Source of the DNA: Batkoa obscura
Taxonomy: Eukaryota > Entomophthoromycota > Entomophthoromycetes > Entomophthorales > Batkoaceae
Direction of reading: 5' to 3'
Length of the DNA stretch: 64,000 nucleotides
Assembly: GCA_030770535.1 (NCBI GenBank)
Contig: JASVEC010000005.1
Span: forward strand, 806,001-870,000
The position numbers and the translations under genes were made by a program. The notes beneath the pieces were generated by a model. That model searched no databases. It was not told the DNA's origin and saw only the letters and a list, made by a program, of their open reading frames with translations. Below are positions 46,894-58,225 of the stretch, in pieces. Each line of letters begins with the position of its first letter. The stretch's first letter is position 1.

Positions 46894-48743
46894 CTTTTAC
46901 TATAAATGCTAATTAATTTTATGACAATGATATATGATTTTGCTCTTAAATATACTTTAGCGTTGTTTATACAACTTTTTTTTGGCCGCACATTGTTTGG
47001 GGATAACGAAATCCAAGCCAATTTATATTACATAATTGACATTTTTGTACTAAACTTCGCCTATTTGACTTCCTTTCCAAACCATGTTGTTAGTTTTTTT
47101 ATTCTATAACTTAATCTAATTTTGTGAAATAATCAATTTAACTAAATCAACATATTAACTTGATCAGCAGGCTTCAGCCATATTTGTAACATTTTCGCTT
47201 TTTGATCTTGCAATTTTCTGAAATTTACCGTCCTCCAAAGTTGTATTCATAAAGTCTGAATAAAAATCCTTAAATTACTTTATGTTCTGGAGACAAACTT
47301 TATTCCTTAAGTTGATATAATAAATTATTGATCCATTATAGGCTAAAAGATACTTTACATAAAAAATCAGATCATAATATAATGATCTAATTTACGATTA
47401 TGAGCTTCATAGGCCAAAAACTTAAAGGAAAGTTAGAATGATACAGGGAGACTAGTAGTTAGAATGTTATGATATTTGTTACTTTACAAAGCGAAAACAG
47501 TAGAAATTTAACTACACAATAATAAAGGATTCTTTAAAATATTGTTTTAGTACTATAATTAAAATTTTAAAGATAAAAGCGAATATAAATGATATATTAA
47601 TATATACAAATGGTTCTAATACAGCCGCCATTGACTGTACTTAGCTTTTTGATCCTATATATTATATTAGTTTCATGCTAATAGCCTTAACAGCTCAAAG
47701 CTATGTATAATGAAGCAAATATAGCAATTGGATTTATTTCAAGATATTAAGCTACAATCCTCTATGGATTTACGAAAGTATAGTGACTATGTGGTTGATT
47801 AATAGATAAATAAAATTTATAAAAATAGAAAATGGATGAACAATAATCCATTCAATATATTTTATCTAATGTATTCATTGATAAATTCAAAATATTTACT
47901 ATAAAAGGCAAATTAACTCGCATTTCTATAAAAAAAATTTAATGTTATTTAAATTCTCTTAAGTGAAAGAAATCAAATATTAAAGTACATATGGGCTTTT
48001 CAATCTTTCTCTAATATTACCTTGCTTCTCCACTTTCTACTTGCTTTAGATAAGAGCGGTAGTATCCTATCCGGAAAAATATAATGGGAAATTAATATTG
48101 TAATTTTAATATAAATTCAGTTTTAATTATAAACTAATACAATATTGTAAAAAAAAATTAATCAGAACTATTAGCTTATAAAACTAACCAAAATAATTGA
48201 TAACTCATTTCCCTTTTCACCACATACAGCTAACTTGACAACCTTTAGAATATTTGAAGTTGGATTTTGACATTTATAACTATTATATAATATAAAAATT
48301 CTACGATTTTTTTAAATAAACATAATTTCCAATAAATAACTCAAATCTCAGTATTTCTTCTAAGCTATATAGCTATAAATGATATAAGTTAAATAAGATG
48401 AAAAACTATTTTTACTATTTGTATTATAAAATCAATAAATTGTCATGTCCTAAGCGAGATATTTATTGGTCAAAAGAAACAGGTAATTTGGATTTAGCTC
48501 TCACTTATAAATATACATACTAATAAAAATAGAACGATCAATGATTAGATACAGTCATGGTGTCTACCAATTTAAAATAGGCCACATAGATTCAATAATA
48601 ACATTGGATAATTCAATACACTTAGCAATAATCTCAAATGGGTACAACTTATTGATAAAATACATTTTTAATTAAATCTTACTTAATAAAAAAATAAAGC
48701 TAAAAAGTAACGTTTAATAGTCGCAAAGGGATCGTAAATTAAG
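46894..48743. other. Intergenic region, no gene seen
   Basis: 1.85 kb. A 67-codon open frame at 46906-47109 starts 13 bp from the DHA2 ATG on the other strand and has no recognisable content; not called. The segment TTGATCCATTATAGGCTAAAAG (~47330) resembles the start of palindromic repeat B and may be a remnant. Confidence 0.5.
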
Positions 48744-49394
48744 TCATAAAATAAGACACTTTATCCTCCTAGTTTTCTTTACATTTTGTGGAGTTATTTG
48801 ATGAATTTGTTGTATAATCGTTGAAAAAGCTTCATTGATATTGAAAAATAACCTTGCTGATGTTTCCATGAAAGGCATACCCCATTCACTAGCTAACTCT
48901 TGGGCTTTTTTAGTACTTACTGCTCTTTCTGAATTAAGATCAAATTTATTCCCTAACAGAATCATGGGCACCTTTTTTAAAAATAAATGCTTACTTTATA
49001 GGTCGTTAAAACTAATTACCTTTGTAGTCCCTTTTACTCTTAAAATATTATCTCTTAAATTGGATACATCTTCAAAAGAAGATGCAGAAGTAATTGAATA
49101 AACTAACAAAAAACCTTGACCATTTCGCATATATAACTCTCTAATGGCAGTAAATTGCTCTGTTCCAGCGGTATCCAATATTTCCATTATACAAGATTGG
49201 CCTTCAATTTCAATTGTTTTTCGATAGGAATCTTCAATCGTTGGATCATATTTTTCAACAAATACTCCTTGAACATACTGTACTGTCTATTAAATGATGT
49301 GTAAACAAATAACAAATAAAAAAGAAAAAGCTCATACTATAGCGGATTTACCAACACCACCAGCGCCTAATATCACAACTCGATATTCTTTCAT
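48744..49394 (-). CDS. Ras-family GTPase of the Rap1/Rsr1 (Bud1) group
   Basis: Three exons, 49338-49394, 49020-49286 and 48744-48971, give 183 residues. Motifs: P-loop GAGGVGKSA, effector [14 protein letters not shown] (Rap/Ras class), switch [24 protein letters not shown], where the Thr after AG (instead of Gln in Ras) and the [14 protein letters not shown] run identify Rap1/Rsr1; NKFD and ETSA for guanine binding. The C-terminus is [11 protein letters not shown]: polybasic plus a CAAX box ending in Leu, predicted to be geranylgeranylated. In yeasts and filamentous fungi Rsr1 sets polarity and hyphal-tip position through Cdc42. One donor is GTATGA rather than GTAAGT. Confidence 0.93.
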
Positions 49395-50381
49395 TGCGAA
49401 TTAAAAATAATAAATAAAAAGTAAACTAGAAATAATAAATAAAAAGTTTAAAATAAAGTTAAGATGTAAAAAACAATTCTTCTATTATAACTTTAATCCT
49501 GTTTGACATCACCCACAATATACTGAATTATTATTGAAATTCTGAGTACTATCCTTAGTCCTCACCTATCCCTTTTTGTATTAGGTAAGCTTATTGGCTC
49601 TAAATTTTTAGGAAAAAAACTTGATTTAGGGGTCTAAAGTAAAAGGGGCAAGGTAATGATGTAAGTTTTTAATATGTAAGATTCATAGAATAGAAAATAA
49701 AAATACAAAACCTTAATATATCTTAAGTCTCAAAAGTTTACAATTGTCTTAATATTGAACTCAACTCTTTTTAACGATATTGTGAAAATCTATTTCATAT
49801 TATATTAAGTTGAATTTTTACATTTTAAACCAAAAGTTACCAAATTTAGAATATAACTCCTAAAATTAAGTAAAACAAAAAGAACTTTAATGTAAAATAA
49901 GAAATTGTTTTAAATGTATTAAGTGTAAAATCTTTAAAATAATACGGTTTTATTAATGAAATTAACTAACGTAACTCTTATTTTCATCTATCCTATTATG
50001 ATTTGTAGGATTTTTAATCAATTCAATTGTTATCTTAACTATTAGATTTTATAAAAAAATATAGAAAAACAATCACAAGTGCTACCTTCTCCACTATAGA
50101 AACTAGACCCATATACAGTTCTACTTTTTATGTAATTTTTTTCATGGAATTCAATTTTTATCTTACACAAAAAGTAACCGTACTTTTATAAATAACTTCA
50201 TTTTATAATGCTCTATAAAACTGTAAATATTTAAATTGATAGTCAAGTGCTTTGATCTATAAGGATCTATATATGAAGCAGTTCATAAATAGTACAAGAA
50301 TTGATAGAATGCCCAGTTTCTCCACATAAACTAACTTTTTTCTATTTTTTATTACATTAAAATCACTGGTAACTATATATA

Positions 50382-50481
50382 TGGGGGTATTTTTTTTAGC
50401 TTCATTGTTTTTTCCATTTTTAAGCGCTATTTGAGTAGAACAATTGTTAATAAAGTTCTTAAACAAAAAAATACAGCCTCA
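50382..50481 (-). mobile_element. ~100-bp inverted-repeat element (family A), copy 7
   Basis: Plus strand starts TGGGGGTATTTTTTTTAGC and ends AAATACAGCCTCA, flanked by TA. Core TTTTAAGCGCTATTTGAGT in reverse orientation relative to copies 1-4. Confidence 0.82.
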
Positions 50482-50760
50482 TATATTCTACTTGATTATG
50501 TATTCTTCAAGACATAAAATACTGATGTTTTATATAGTTTTATGCTGGTAGTAATTTCAATATAGATTATATGTAGGCGTTATATTAAAACTAATATTTG
50601 CCTACCTTGTACACACCAGCTTTGATTGAAAATATGGTAATAAAGTGTAATAATAATAATAATAATCCCAATAAATTTCATTTTTTGGGTATTATAGCGT
50701 ATATTGCTGATTCGATTTATACATCTTTTTTATTTAAATGGAATAAAGTTTTAAAGAATT

Positions 50761-51222
50761 GTGAAATATTGGTTTATTAGCTCTCGGATTGATTATAACA
50801 CAACAATCACTTAAGTTGCTGTGTTCTCAAGTTCAAACACAATCAACTCAGAGTCCCTTATTTTGATTTGCTGCGAGAATTTCTAACTTCATATCGCAAA
50901 GAATATTATCTTCTCGTTTTGATGTCCATACTTGTTGGAGTATAAAAGAGATTCTTCAACATGATAACTCGAGGCTTTTTAACTGAATTACTCCCTGATA
51001 TCGTACTATTAATAAAGCCACTAAGTCTTTCTGACAACATCTTACGTAAATTTTACAATAGTATTGTCTATTCTATTTGTTTTACATAGTTCATAGTTTA
51101 TTACGTATTATTCCTATTAATTTAAGTCTATCTTAGTTACATAAACTAAGACCGTTCGACTCAAGGCAAGTTAATCAACCAAGAACTGCTTTTAACTCCT
51201 ACCACTGAGTACCAACTTTCAC
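50761..51222 (+). repeat. Dispersed repeat family R, copy 1
   Basis: From GTGAAATATTGGTTTATTAG to ACCAACTTTCAC. It shares long blocks with 51786-52140, for example TTGGAGTATAAAAGAGATTC and TATCTTAGTTACATAAACTA. It has ~110 bp not present in copy 2. Its right end lies 18 bp from the left end of the 1.07 kb inverted-repeat element. Family unknown; no open frame. Confidence 0.8.
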
Positions 51223-51240
51223 ATTGCAAAAAATATTATC

Positions 51241-52311
51241 TGGGGGTGTCCGAATTGGTTTCATTTTTTAATCCAATTTTTAAATTATTTTATTATAATT
51301 TATATTGTAAGTTAGCGGAATTTCTATCAAATTTAATATAAATTCCTGAATTAGCAAGGCTTTTACCAATATAGCATATATAGTGATAGTAATTAAAGTT
51401 GTAATATGTAAATAAATATATATTTTTATAAAACTTTATTAAGAAATATTTATTATTAACTGCTTTATAGCCAATACTGCAGATTTACTATCAAATAAAT
51501 AAACTATTTTAATGTTATAATTACATTATCAATATATCGCTAAGTTAATAAATAGCTGCATGGGAGGGAGTGGTTAGCCCCAAAACTATAATTAACCATC
51601 CTTATGTAACACAAGCGGTGTAATAATAGTTTTTACTTATTATTACAACTACTTGCTCTTTGACTATTTATTAACTTAGCTATCAATAATTTAAGTAATA
51701 TCAACATTTAATAATTGATTTCTATCATCTAATAAGCTACTTACTTGCTTACTAAATATTGAAACTTTTAAAAACACAAAACACTGTGAAATATCGTTTC
51801 ATCAGCTCTATGATTGATTATCGCATAATAATCACTTAACTTGTTTACAAAACTAGTTGGAGTATAAAAGAGATTCTTCAACATGATAGCTCGAGGCTTT
51901 TTAATTGAATTGTTCCCTAATACTGTACTTTTAATAAACCCAGTAAATCTTATAGTATTTTACGTAGATTTTACAATAGTATCTTCTATTCTATTTATTT
52001 TATATAGTTCGTAGCTTATTGCACACTATTCCTATTAATTTAAGTCTATCTTAGTTACATAAACTAAGGCCTTTTGACTTACGGCCAGTTAATTAAGCTA
52101 GGACTGCTTTTAACTGTAATCACTGAGTACCAACTTTCACAAACATATAATTAAAAAAATAAAATAAATAAAATAAGTCTAAGTTAAATCTTTATATTTA
52201 ATTTTAAGCTTTTTAAATTTAGCTAATCATACATTAAAGACTTACAAATTTAAAAACTTAAAATTTGGATTAATTTCTAGTTAAATTCTGAAACCAATTC
52301 GGACACCCCCA
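51241..52311. mobile_element. 1.07 kb element with exact 23-bp terminal inverted repeats
   Basis: The left end reads TGGGGGTGTCCGAATTGG (51241 onwards, then TTTCA) and the right end is its exact reverse complement, finishing ACACCCCCA at 52311. The interior has no open frame of transposase size and contains family R copy 2. It is a non-autonomous DNA transposon by structure. The terminal TGGGGGTGT and the TTGGTTTCA block also appear in family A elements, so the two probably used the same transposase. Flanks read TC on both sides, which may be a 2-bp target duplication but differs from the TA seen for family A. Confidence 0.8.
51786..52140 (+). repeat. Dispersed repeat family R, copy 2 (inside the 1.07 kb element)
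   Basis: Aligns with copy 1 from GTGAAATATCG to ACCAACTTTCAC, including ATGATAGCTCGAGGCTTTTT and TTTACAATAGTATC, with scattered substitutions. Confidence 0.8.
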
Positions 52312-52375
52312 TCTCCCCATTTTAATGTTTATACTTGGTAATAAGAAAAAATAACTATTATCATGTTTTTTATAT

Positions 52376-52672
52376 ATAATCACTCAATTGAAATATATAT
52401 AAAATAATTTAATATAATAATTCAAGGCTTTTTTATTAAATTATTTCCTGATATTATATTTTTGATAAAGCTACTAAGTTTTTCTGATAATATTTTACAT
52501 AAACTTTATAGTAATATCTTTTATTTTATTTGTCTTACATAGCCTATAGCCTATTATGTGCTATTTTATAATTCAAGTCTATTTTAATTCTATAAATTAA
52601 GACTTTTTAACTTATAGCTAGTTAATTAAGTAAAAACTGCTTTTAACTCCAACAATTAAGTACCAGCTTTCA
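52376..52672 (+). repeat. Dispersed repeat family R, copy 3, AT-drifted
   Basis: Aligns with copies 1 and 2 from about ATAATCACTCAATTG to TACCAGCTTTCAT, but almost every difference replaces C by T or G by A. It lies just right of the 1.07 kb element. Confidence 0.7.
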
Positions 52673-52890
52673 TAAAGCTAATTGTTGAATAATTAACTAA
52701 TCTAGTTTTATAAAATATTATTACATAATTTTAAGTCTATTATTTAAAGTTATTTTAAATTAAAAACATTATATTGGTATAGATTTTTATTTATTCTTTA
52801 TTTATTTTTATTCAAAAATAAAACGTCTAAATACTTTTATTATTATTTTTAAGTTTTTATAAATAAGATAGTTAATATAATTAAATATAT

Positions 52891-52992
52891 ATGGAGATAT
52901 TTTTTTCTGATTTCATTACTTTTTCCATCTTTTAAGCGTTATCTGAGTGGAAAAATTGTTAGTAAAATCCTTAAACAAAAAATACATCTCCA
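52891..52992 (-). mobile_element. ~100-bp inverted-repeat element (family A), copy 8
   Basis: Plus strand starts TGGAGATATTTTTTTCTG and ends ATACATCTCCA, flanked by TA. Core CATCTTTTAAGCGTTATCTG. Confidence 0.85.
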
Positions 52993-54246
52993 TATATATA
53001 ATTAGATGTTAAGTTATTAAAAACTTAAAACAAAAGAAAAGATTATTTTAATCAATATAGTTTTAATTATTTCATTTTAGTTACTTGCTTTCACTATCTC
53101 AACTTGAAAAGATATAAAAATAATTTTTTTATTAATATTGGAATATTAAACCACTTTTTTTTTAGTAATATTAATTATGGTTTTTTAGCCACTTTGTTAA
53201 AATTATAAAATTAATATTTTTACTATCATGTATAGCTATTACATTATCTATAAATACTGTGCATTCAATTAAAATTTCAACATTTATTTTGCTTTATAAG
53301 GTATTACAGATTATAAATTATGATTTATCAGTGTAGTACAAAATTTAGTAATTTATATTATTTTTATATAAAAATTACACAATTAGTTTCAATAAAAGTA
53401 TCAACTTATTCTACAAGTTTGTTTGTTTATTTATTGCCCTATATAAACATTATCAACCTACCATGCTTTTTTAATGAAGCGTATGATTCAAGATATCAGC
53501 TATTGACATCAAACAACACAGAGAAATCCCCATCAATACATAAGGGTAATTCAATATTGTATTATTAAATTCCCGATGAATTTACTCGCATGCTTCATAT
53601 TGTATGATACGATAATAAACGTAAAATTGTATAAAAACAGTAACTAATCAATATACTATAACTTGGATAAAAAATATATTTAGTATTCAAACCGTTAATC
53701 ATTGTATTGTCTGATTTATAATTATTCAATTTTTAATTGAAATTGATGTAAATGTTGAATGTGATGTAATCGAATCTAGATGAAAATAATAATATAGCAA
53801 GTTAAAGCGGAATATTTTATTAATAAAACATACATTGCTAATTTAAAATTTTGATGGTTAGTAGAGTAAAAAATGAGATTTAAGAATTTTGTGTTTCAAG
53901 AATTGAAATTAAATGCAAGATTTTCGAAACACAAGAATAAAATAACAAGCTTATACTTGTATATCTAGAAAATTTATATTTATATAAAACAATCAATTCA
54001 ATACTTTAAAATTATTTTAAAATTTATTGAATTTCATTTCTTTAATTCTATCAACTAACTTTCAATCGTTAAAAATATACCTTCCAACATCTATTAATAA
54101 GCTCATGGAAATAGTAATTAAAAATGTGTATAATTGATCCACCTTATCATTTTAACCGAGATTATACTATTTAATTAATCTTTTCATTTCAACTAAGTGT
54201 ATATACTTGTTTTTTTTGCTATTTAGGCTAATTATTCTTTAAACAA

Positions 54247-54393
54247 CACTAGAGAGAGGTTTCAAGCAGCTACTCCCAAAACCTAATTTATTTAGTAAAA
54301 CACGATTTTTTATTATTAAATAAAGTAAATAAATACCGTGTTTTACTAAATAAATCAGGTTTTAGGAACAACAACCTGGGGTTTCCCCTAGTG
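54247..54393. repeat. 147-bp hairpin with CACTAG ends
   Basis: Ends CACTAG and CTAGTG. The inner arms CTAATTTATTTAGTAAAACA and TGTTTTACTAAATAAATCAG pair almost perfectly over ~27 bp around an A/T loop of ~35 bp. It would fold into one long stem. Possibly a miniature inverted-repeat transposon of a CACTA-like or other family; no clear target duplication. Confidence 0.7.
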
Positions 54394-54979
54394 TAAATAA
54401 TCAAGGGCTAATGATTTCACTTACTAAGACTACTTTGATATTAATAAAAATAATTGATGTCTTAGTTTTCAATAGCTTGGTGTTAAAATTAGTTGATCAA
54501 AAAACAAGTTTCAGGTATCATTAAGATAGAATATAAGTATTTATTGATATTAATATTAAATGTATATATCTAATATTAATTTATTTTATATAAAAATAAA
54601 AAATCCCTTTTAGCAAGTTAGTTGCGCAACGTTATTGATATTAAGTATTGAAATAAAAAAGTATTAATCAAGGGTAAAATTGAATACGATAAGAATAGTT
54701 AATTGTAATAAAATATATGGTGTTTAAGTGCTGTGATTTATAATAAAAATTAAGGAGCAGTATGTCGGCTAATTTTATCATTTTATTAGTATAAGTTATG
54801 TGAGATCATTATAAAAAAACTAATGAATTTATCCAAAAAGTATAAAAATAAAATAGTAAGATAATGAATAGTATATAAATACTCTCAAATCGAATCTCAT
54901 CTACATATAAAAAATCATTAAAAAACAGTCATTATATTTTAATTTTATATAAACTAATAGTCCATATTCCAATTCAAAA

Positions 54980-56545
54980 ATGCTGAAAAATGGGGATATA
55001 CTTACACATGAGGCTAAAGATTCACGAGAGATGAAAGTGAATCAATATTTAGTTGTAACTTGTTCCTTAGCCGCTTTGTCCACTTTTAATGTAGGTTATA
55101 ATATTGGTGTGGGTAACATTGTAGAACATAAAATTCGTATATGTGATCAACAAATTTATGATAGCCAAGGTTTTCCAGATTGTTTACCTGCTGAGGAATT
55201 ATTATGGTATAATTACTGATAATTATATTCACAACAGAATGTAACTAATAAAATTTTAGGGGCGTCATTATCAGTTTGTTAGCTTTAGGTGGGTTATGTG
55301 GGGCTATATTAGCTAGTAAATTATTGGTTTGGCTTGGTAGGAGAAATGCTATTTTATTTAACAATATATTTTATATTGTTGGTGGTATTTTAATCGGTAC
55401 TTCTACTACCCTTGGTCAATTTGGAGTTGGACGATTTATTTGTGGTATGGGATGGTAATTATATTAGCATATTTAATATAAATTATAAATGTTAATTGTT
55501 TTAATAATAGTGGTGTTTCTCTTGTAACCGTCTCTACTTATATTGGTGAAGTGGCCACCCATAAAACCCATGGAGCTTTGGGTAGTTATTTTATTTTATA
55601 TAATATTATGAATGTTAATCTTGTATTTTAGGTGGAATTTTTCAAATTATGTTAGTAACGGGAGTATTTTTATCTCATGGATTTAGTATTCCATTGAATT
55701 ATGCCCCTGGATGGCGTGTATTATTTGCCATTACTGGTATACCATCACTTATTCAATTAGGTTTATTCCCATTCTGTGTTGAAACACCAGCTTATTTGAT
55801 TTCTCAAGGGAAATTAGATCAAGCTAAAGAAAATTTAATTAAATTAAGAGATGGGTATGATACAACTCAAGAATTTCAAGATTTAGTTGATAGACAAAAC
55901 AAACTCAACGGAGGCCAAAAGGTTAATCCATACAAGGCCATTTTAAATAACAAAAAGTTACTAAAACATATGTTAATCTGTATAATGGTACATATTGCTC
56001 AACAATGGTGCGGTATTAATGGTATCTTATTTTATTCCGCTACTATTTTCTCCCTCGCTTTTGGTAAAGAAAATGCCGCTTATTTAGCTTTAGGAACGGA
56101 TGCAGTCTTCATCTTATTTACTCTTGTTTTCATCTTTATTGCTGACCGATTAAGTCGTAAATGGTTGATGATCATTACTTTAATTAGCACTGCAATTTGT
56201 TCAATTTTGGTAACTGTTGGCTTAAAATTAACGATTGATGTCATGGTAGCTGTCTTCATCTTTATCTTTATTGCTATCTTTGCCTTGGGAATTGGACCAA
56301 TTCCATGGATGATTGTATCAGAATTGTTCCCAAGTGATCAATTACCAGCTGCAAGTGGAGTAGCTATGGCTACTAATTGGTTATTTAACTTTATATTTAC
56401 TTTAGTCTTCCCTTCTATTTTGAAACAAGTTGAAGCTTTTACTTTCCTTATATTCGCTGTTATTGCTATTGTATTTGCGGCTGGTGTTTTATTCTTTGTT
56501 CCTGAAACCAAAGGTAAAACTATTGATCAACTTTTAGAAGGCTAG
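54980..56545 (+). CDS. GLUT-type hexose transporter (MFS sugar porter)
   Basis: Four exons, 54980-55206, 55260-55454, 55511-55581 and 55632-56545, give 468 residues. Twelve membrane segments. Sugar-porter motifs: KLLVWLGRRNAIL after TM2, GRFICGMGCGVSLVTVSTYIGEVATHKTHGALG (TM4 and motif), FCVETPAYLISQGK (the PESPRW equivalent), AQQWCGINGILFYSATIF (QQxxGxN in TM7), FIADRLSRKWLM, and PETKGKTIDQL at the C-terminus. The VETPAYL and STYIGEVA forms resemble the GLUT/vacuolar hexose-transporter group rather than fungal Hxt proteins. Probably moves glucose or related hexoses by facilitated diffusion or proton symport; the site could be plasma membrane or vacuole. The 71-nt third exon is short but in frame. 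Confidence 0.92.
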
Positions 56546-56924
56546 ATAATGAATTACTATTATACTTTGATTTCTTATTTCATTGTCCTGCTCTAATCTA
56601 TTCGACTCTACGATTACACTTGTTAAATTATCAAATAAAGCTTAGCCTTTTCTTTAAAATATTTTATTTACCACGATTTTAATTTTTAACCATTCGTAAA
56701 ATTACTTAAAATCTCAACTTTAGTAACTTTGTATTTAAAGTCTATAAAAACGAGTATATACAAAAGCACAAGAAGGTCTTATATTGCTACTATTTTTATC
56801 AAAAAAAAATTAAACAATGTATGTAAAATTCTAAGTTTTTTAAGTTCAAAAGCACAACTATCCCTTCTAGAAAGTTGGATGGTCTCTTTTATTGGGGTGT
56901 TAACCATTTGAATACAAATGACGG

Positions 56925-57020
56925 TTTAGGGGTGGGTTGTCCCGGTGGTTGACCGCTCTTAATCATTACCCACCTCACCTGAGGAGTCAAAACTTCGATT
57001 CCTCAGGTAGGCTTCGTTCT
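56925..57020 (+). mobile_element. tRNA-like sequence, possible SINE head
   Basis: GTCCCGGTGGTTGACCGCTC resembles a tRNA D-arm/A box, and CTTCGATTCC (56993-57002) is one base from a Pol III B box, in a stem of CCTGAGG with CCTCAGG. The acceptor stem does not close, so it is not a functional tRNA. Fits a tRNA-derived SINE 5' end. Confidence 0.5.
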
Positions 57021-57271
57021 GGAAATAAATAAACACAACTTCTGATCTCCTATATAACTTACGAAAACTTTCACAGCTTAGAAAAAACTACCATAGCTTC
57101 TAAAATTTATTATAAAATAAAAACATACTACAACCTGTAATAAGATGAATTTTTCTGCTAAAGTCTAAACCTGACGAGCTAGGCTGTCAAATTTAGCCCA
57201 GTTGAGCAGAAATTTTGATCCTACTAACTTTTTTTAGAAGAAAAAAACTTTGGTATGAGAAAGTTTCAAAC

Positions 57272-57352
57272 AACTCGGTACTCAAGTGGTTAACCATGCT
57301 TGGTTTTATCTTATGAAACAGCCTAGAATTATGGCGCTCAATTCTCGCCTTA
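57272..57352 (+). mobile_element. Second tRNA-like head just upstream of a LINE 3' end
   Basis: GGTACTCAAGTGGTTAACCA matches the D-arm of Ser/Leu-type tRNAs, and GGCGCTCAATTCTCGCC resembles a T-arm. It is followed within ~50 bp by LINE-derived sequence. Suggests a SINE head, or a LINE fragment inserted next to one. Confidence 0.45.
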
Positions 57353-57399
57353 CTAAGAATCTATAGAAGTGGCCTAATCAAGACTGTTACTCAATCTTA

Positions 57400-57925
57400 T
57401 GTAAACCTACTTGTCCTCCCCATTCAACCTTCTTAATGTGGCCTAAATTCAATTGGGCAAGGAATTTGGTAAAAACATTTAATTGAGCTTTCTATTAAAA
57501 ATGAGATTCATGTATATAAGCCTGAAGTAGATTTCTACTGTCCATATTGTAGCTCACTTGAAGATTCGGTCGAGCATCGATTCTTTAAATGCTCCAGTAG
57601 TCCAAAACCTCTGGTATTATAACATCTCGGCTATTCACTGTTTTCACATGATTTCCTATATAATATTAATGATATTGTTGCTTACCTTTCCAATTCCCAT
57701 CCTATCTTCTTAGCTTACTTTTGACTTTCTGTCCTCTGAGCCACTTATAGAATCCACGAAAGGCTTTCTTTTCTACAAAAGAGATTAGTCCCTTCGGCCC
57801 AGACCATGTTTGGTGAATGGTGGATCGCTTGGGAAGGGGACTTCAGTTTTGCTGAACTCCAATCGGTAAAGAACCCTAATGGTAGAAATATTCTTACGTC
57901 TTGGCCAGCTAATCCTATCATTTAA
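57400..57925 (+). pseudogene. LINE 3' end fragment with reverse-transcriptase zinc-binding domain
   Basis: A frame at ~57484-57610 encodes KNEIHVYKPEVDFYCPYC, then SSLEDSVEHRFFKCSSSP: the C-x2-C ... H-x4-C zf-RVT knuckle that ends many LINE ORF2 proteins. In the same frame further on (after internal stops) come FLQKRLVPSAQTMFGEWW and AELQSVKNPNGRNILTSW, ending at a stop near 57924. Upstream, PKFNWARNLVKTFN in another frame fits the helix before the knuckle, so at least one frameshift is present. The fragment lacks the reverse transcriptase and endonuclease. The clade cannot be set from this piece. Confidence 0.8.
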
Positions 57926-58225
57926 TTGATTTTATTTCATTAATAAAATTGTTATTTGGGATCCATCTCCTTCAACAAGTTAAAAATAATAACGTGTACA
58001 AAAGTTCGACTTTGATTAATAAATATAATCCTAGTAGTTTCTTAACAAGTTTTAAAAGCTCTTTTAAAATCAATGGATATTTGCACAAATTAATTTTTGA
58101 CTAATTTTTAATATTTTGAAAGTTATTATACAATACAGTGACCTCCGAATTTGTTTTAAATTATATTAAATATTTATTAAAAGGAAAGAACTTAAGTTTG
58201 AGTCTATATGATCCACATATTAGTA

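Larger units (their letters stand above)
49395..54979. other. 5.6 kb gene-poor, repeat-rich region
   Basis: No gene seen. The stretch holds two family A elements, a 1.07 kb inverted-repeat element, three copies of a ~300-460-bp repeat (family R) and a 147-bp hairpin. The open frames at 50598-50780 and 53320-53568 have no coding signs. The last ~250 bp before 54980 lead into the sugar transporter promoter. Confidence 0.6.

Noticed and set aside
46906-47109. 67-codon frame divergent from the DHA2 transporter
   Set aside because: Starts 13 bp from the transporter ATG on the other strand, with no leader space; no domain features.
50598-50780. 60-codon frame with an Asn run
   Set aside because: The Asn run comes from an (AAT)n tract, and the frame ends in repeat family R.
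50761-52672. Long terminal repeats of a retroelement
   Set aside because: Three copies in the same orientation, but no TG...CA ends, primer-binding site or polyprotein traces between them; left as an unclassified repeat.
53320-53568. 82-codon frame
   Set aside because: No upstream or downstream exon support; composition like the surrounding spacer.
56925-57020. A functional tRNA gene
   Set aside because: The acceptor stem does not pair and the anticodon arm cannot be formed.
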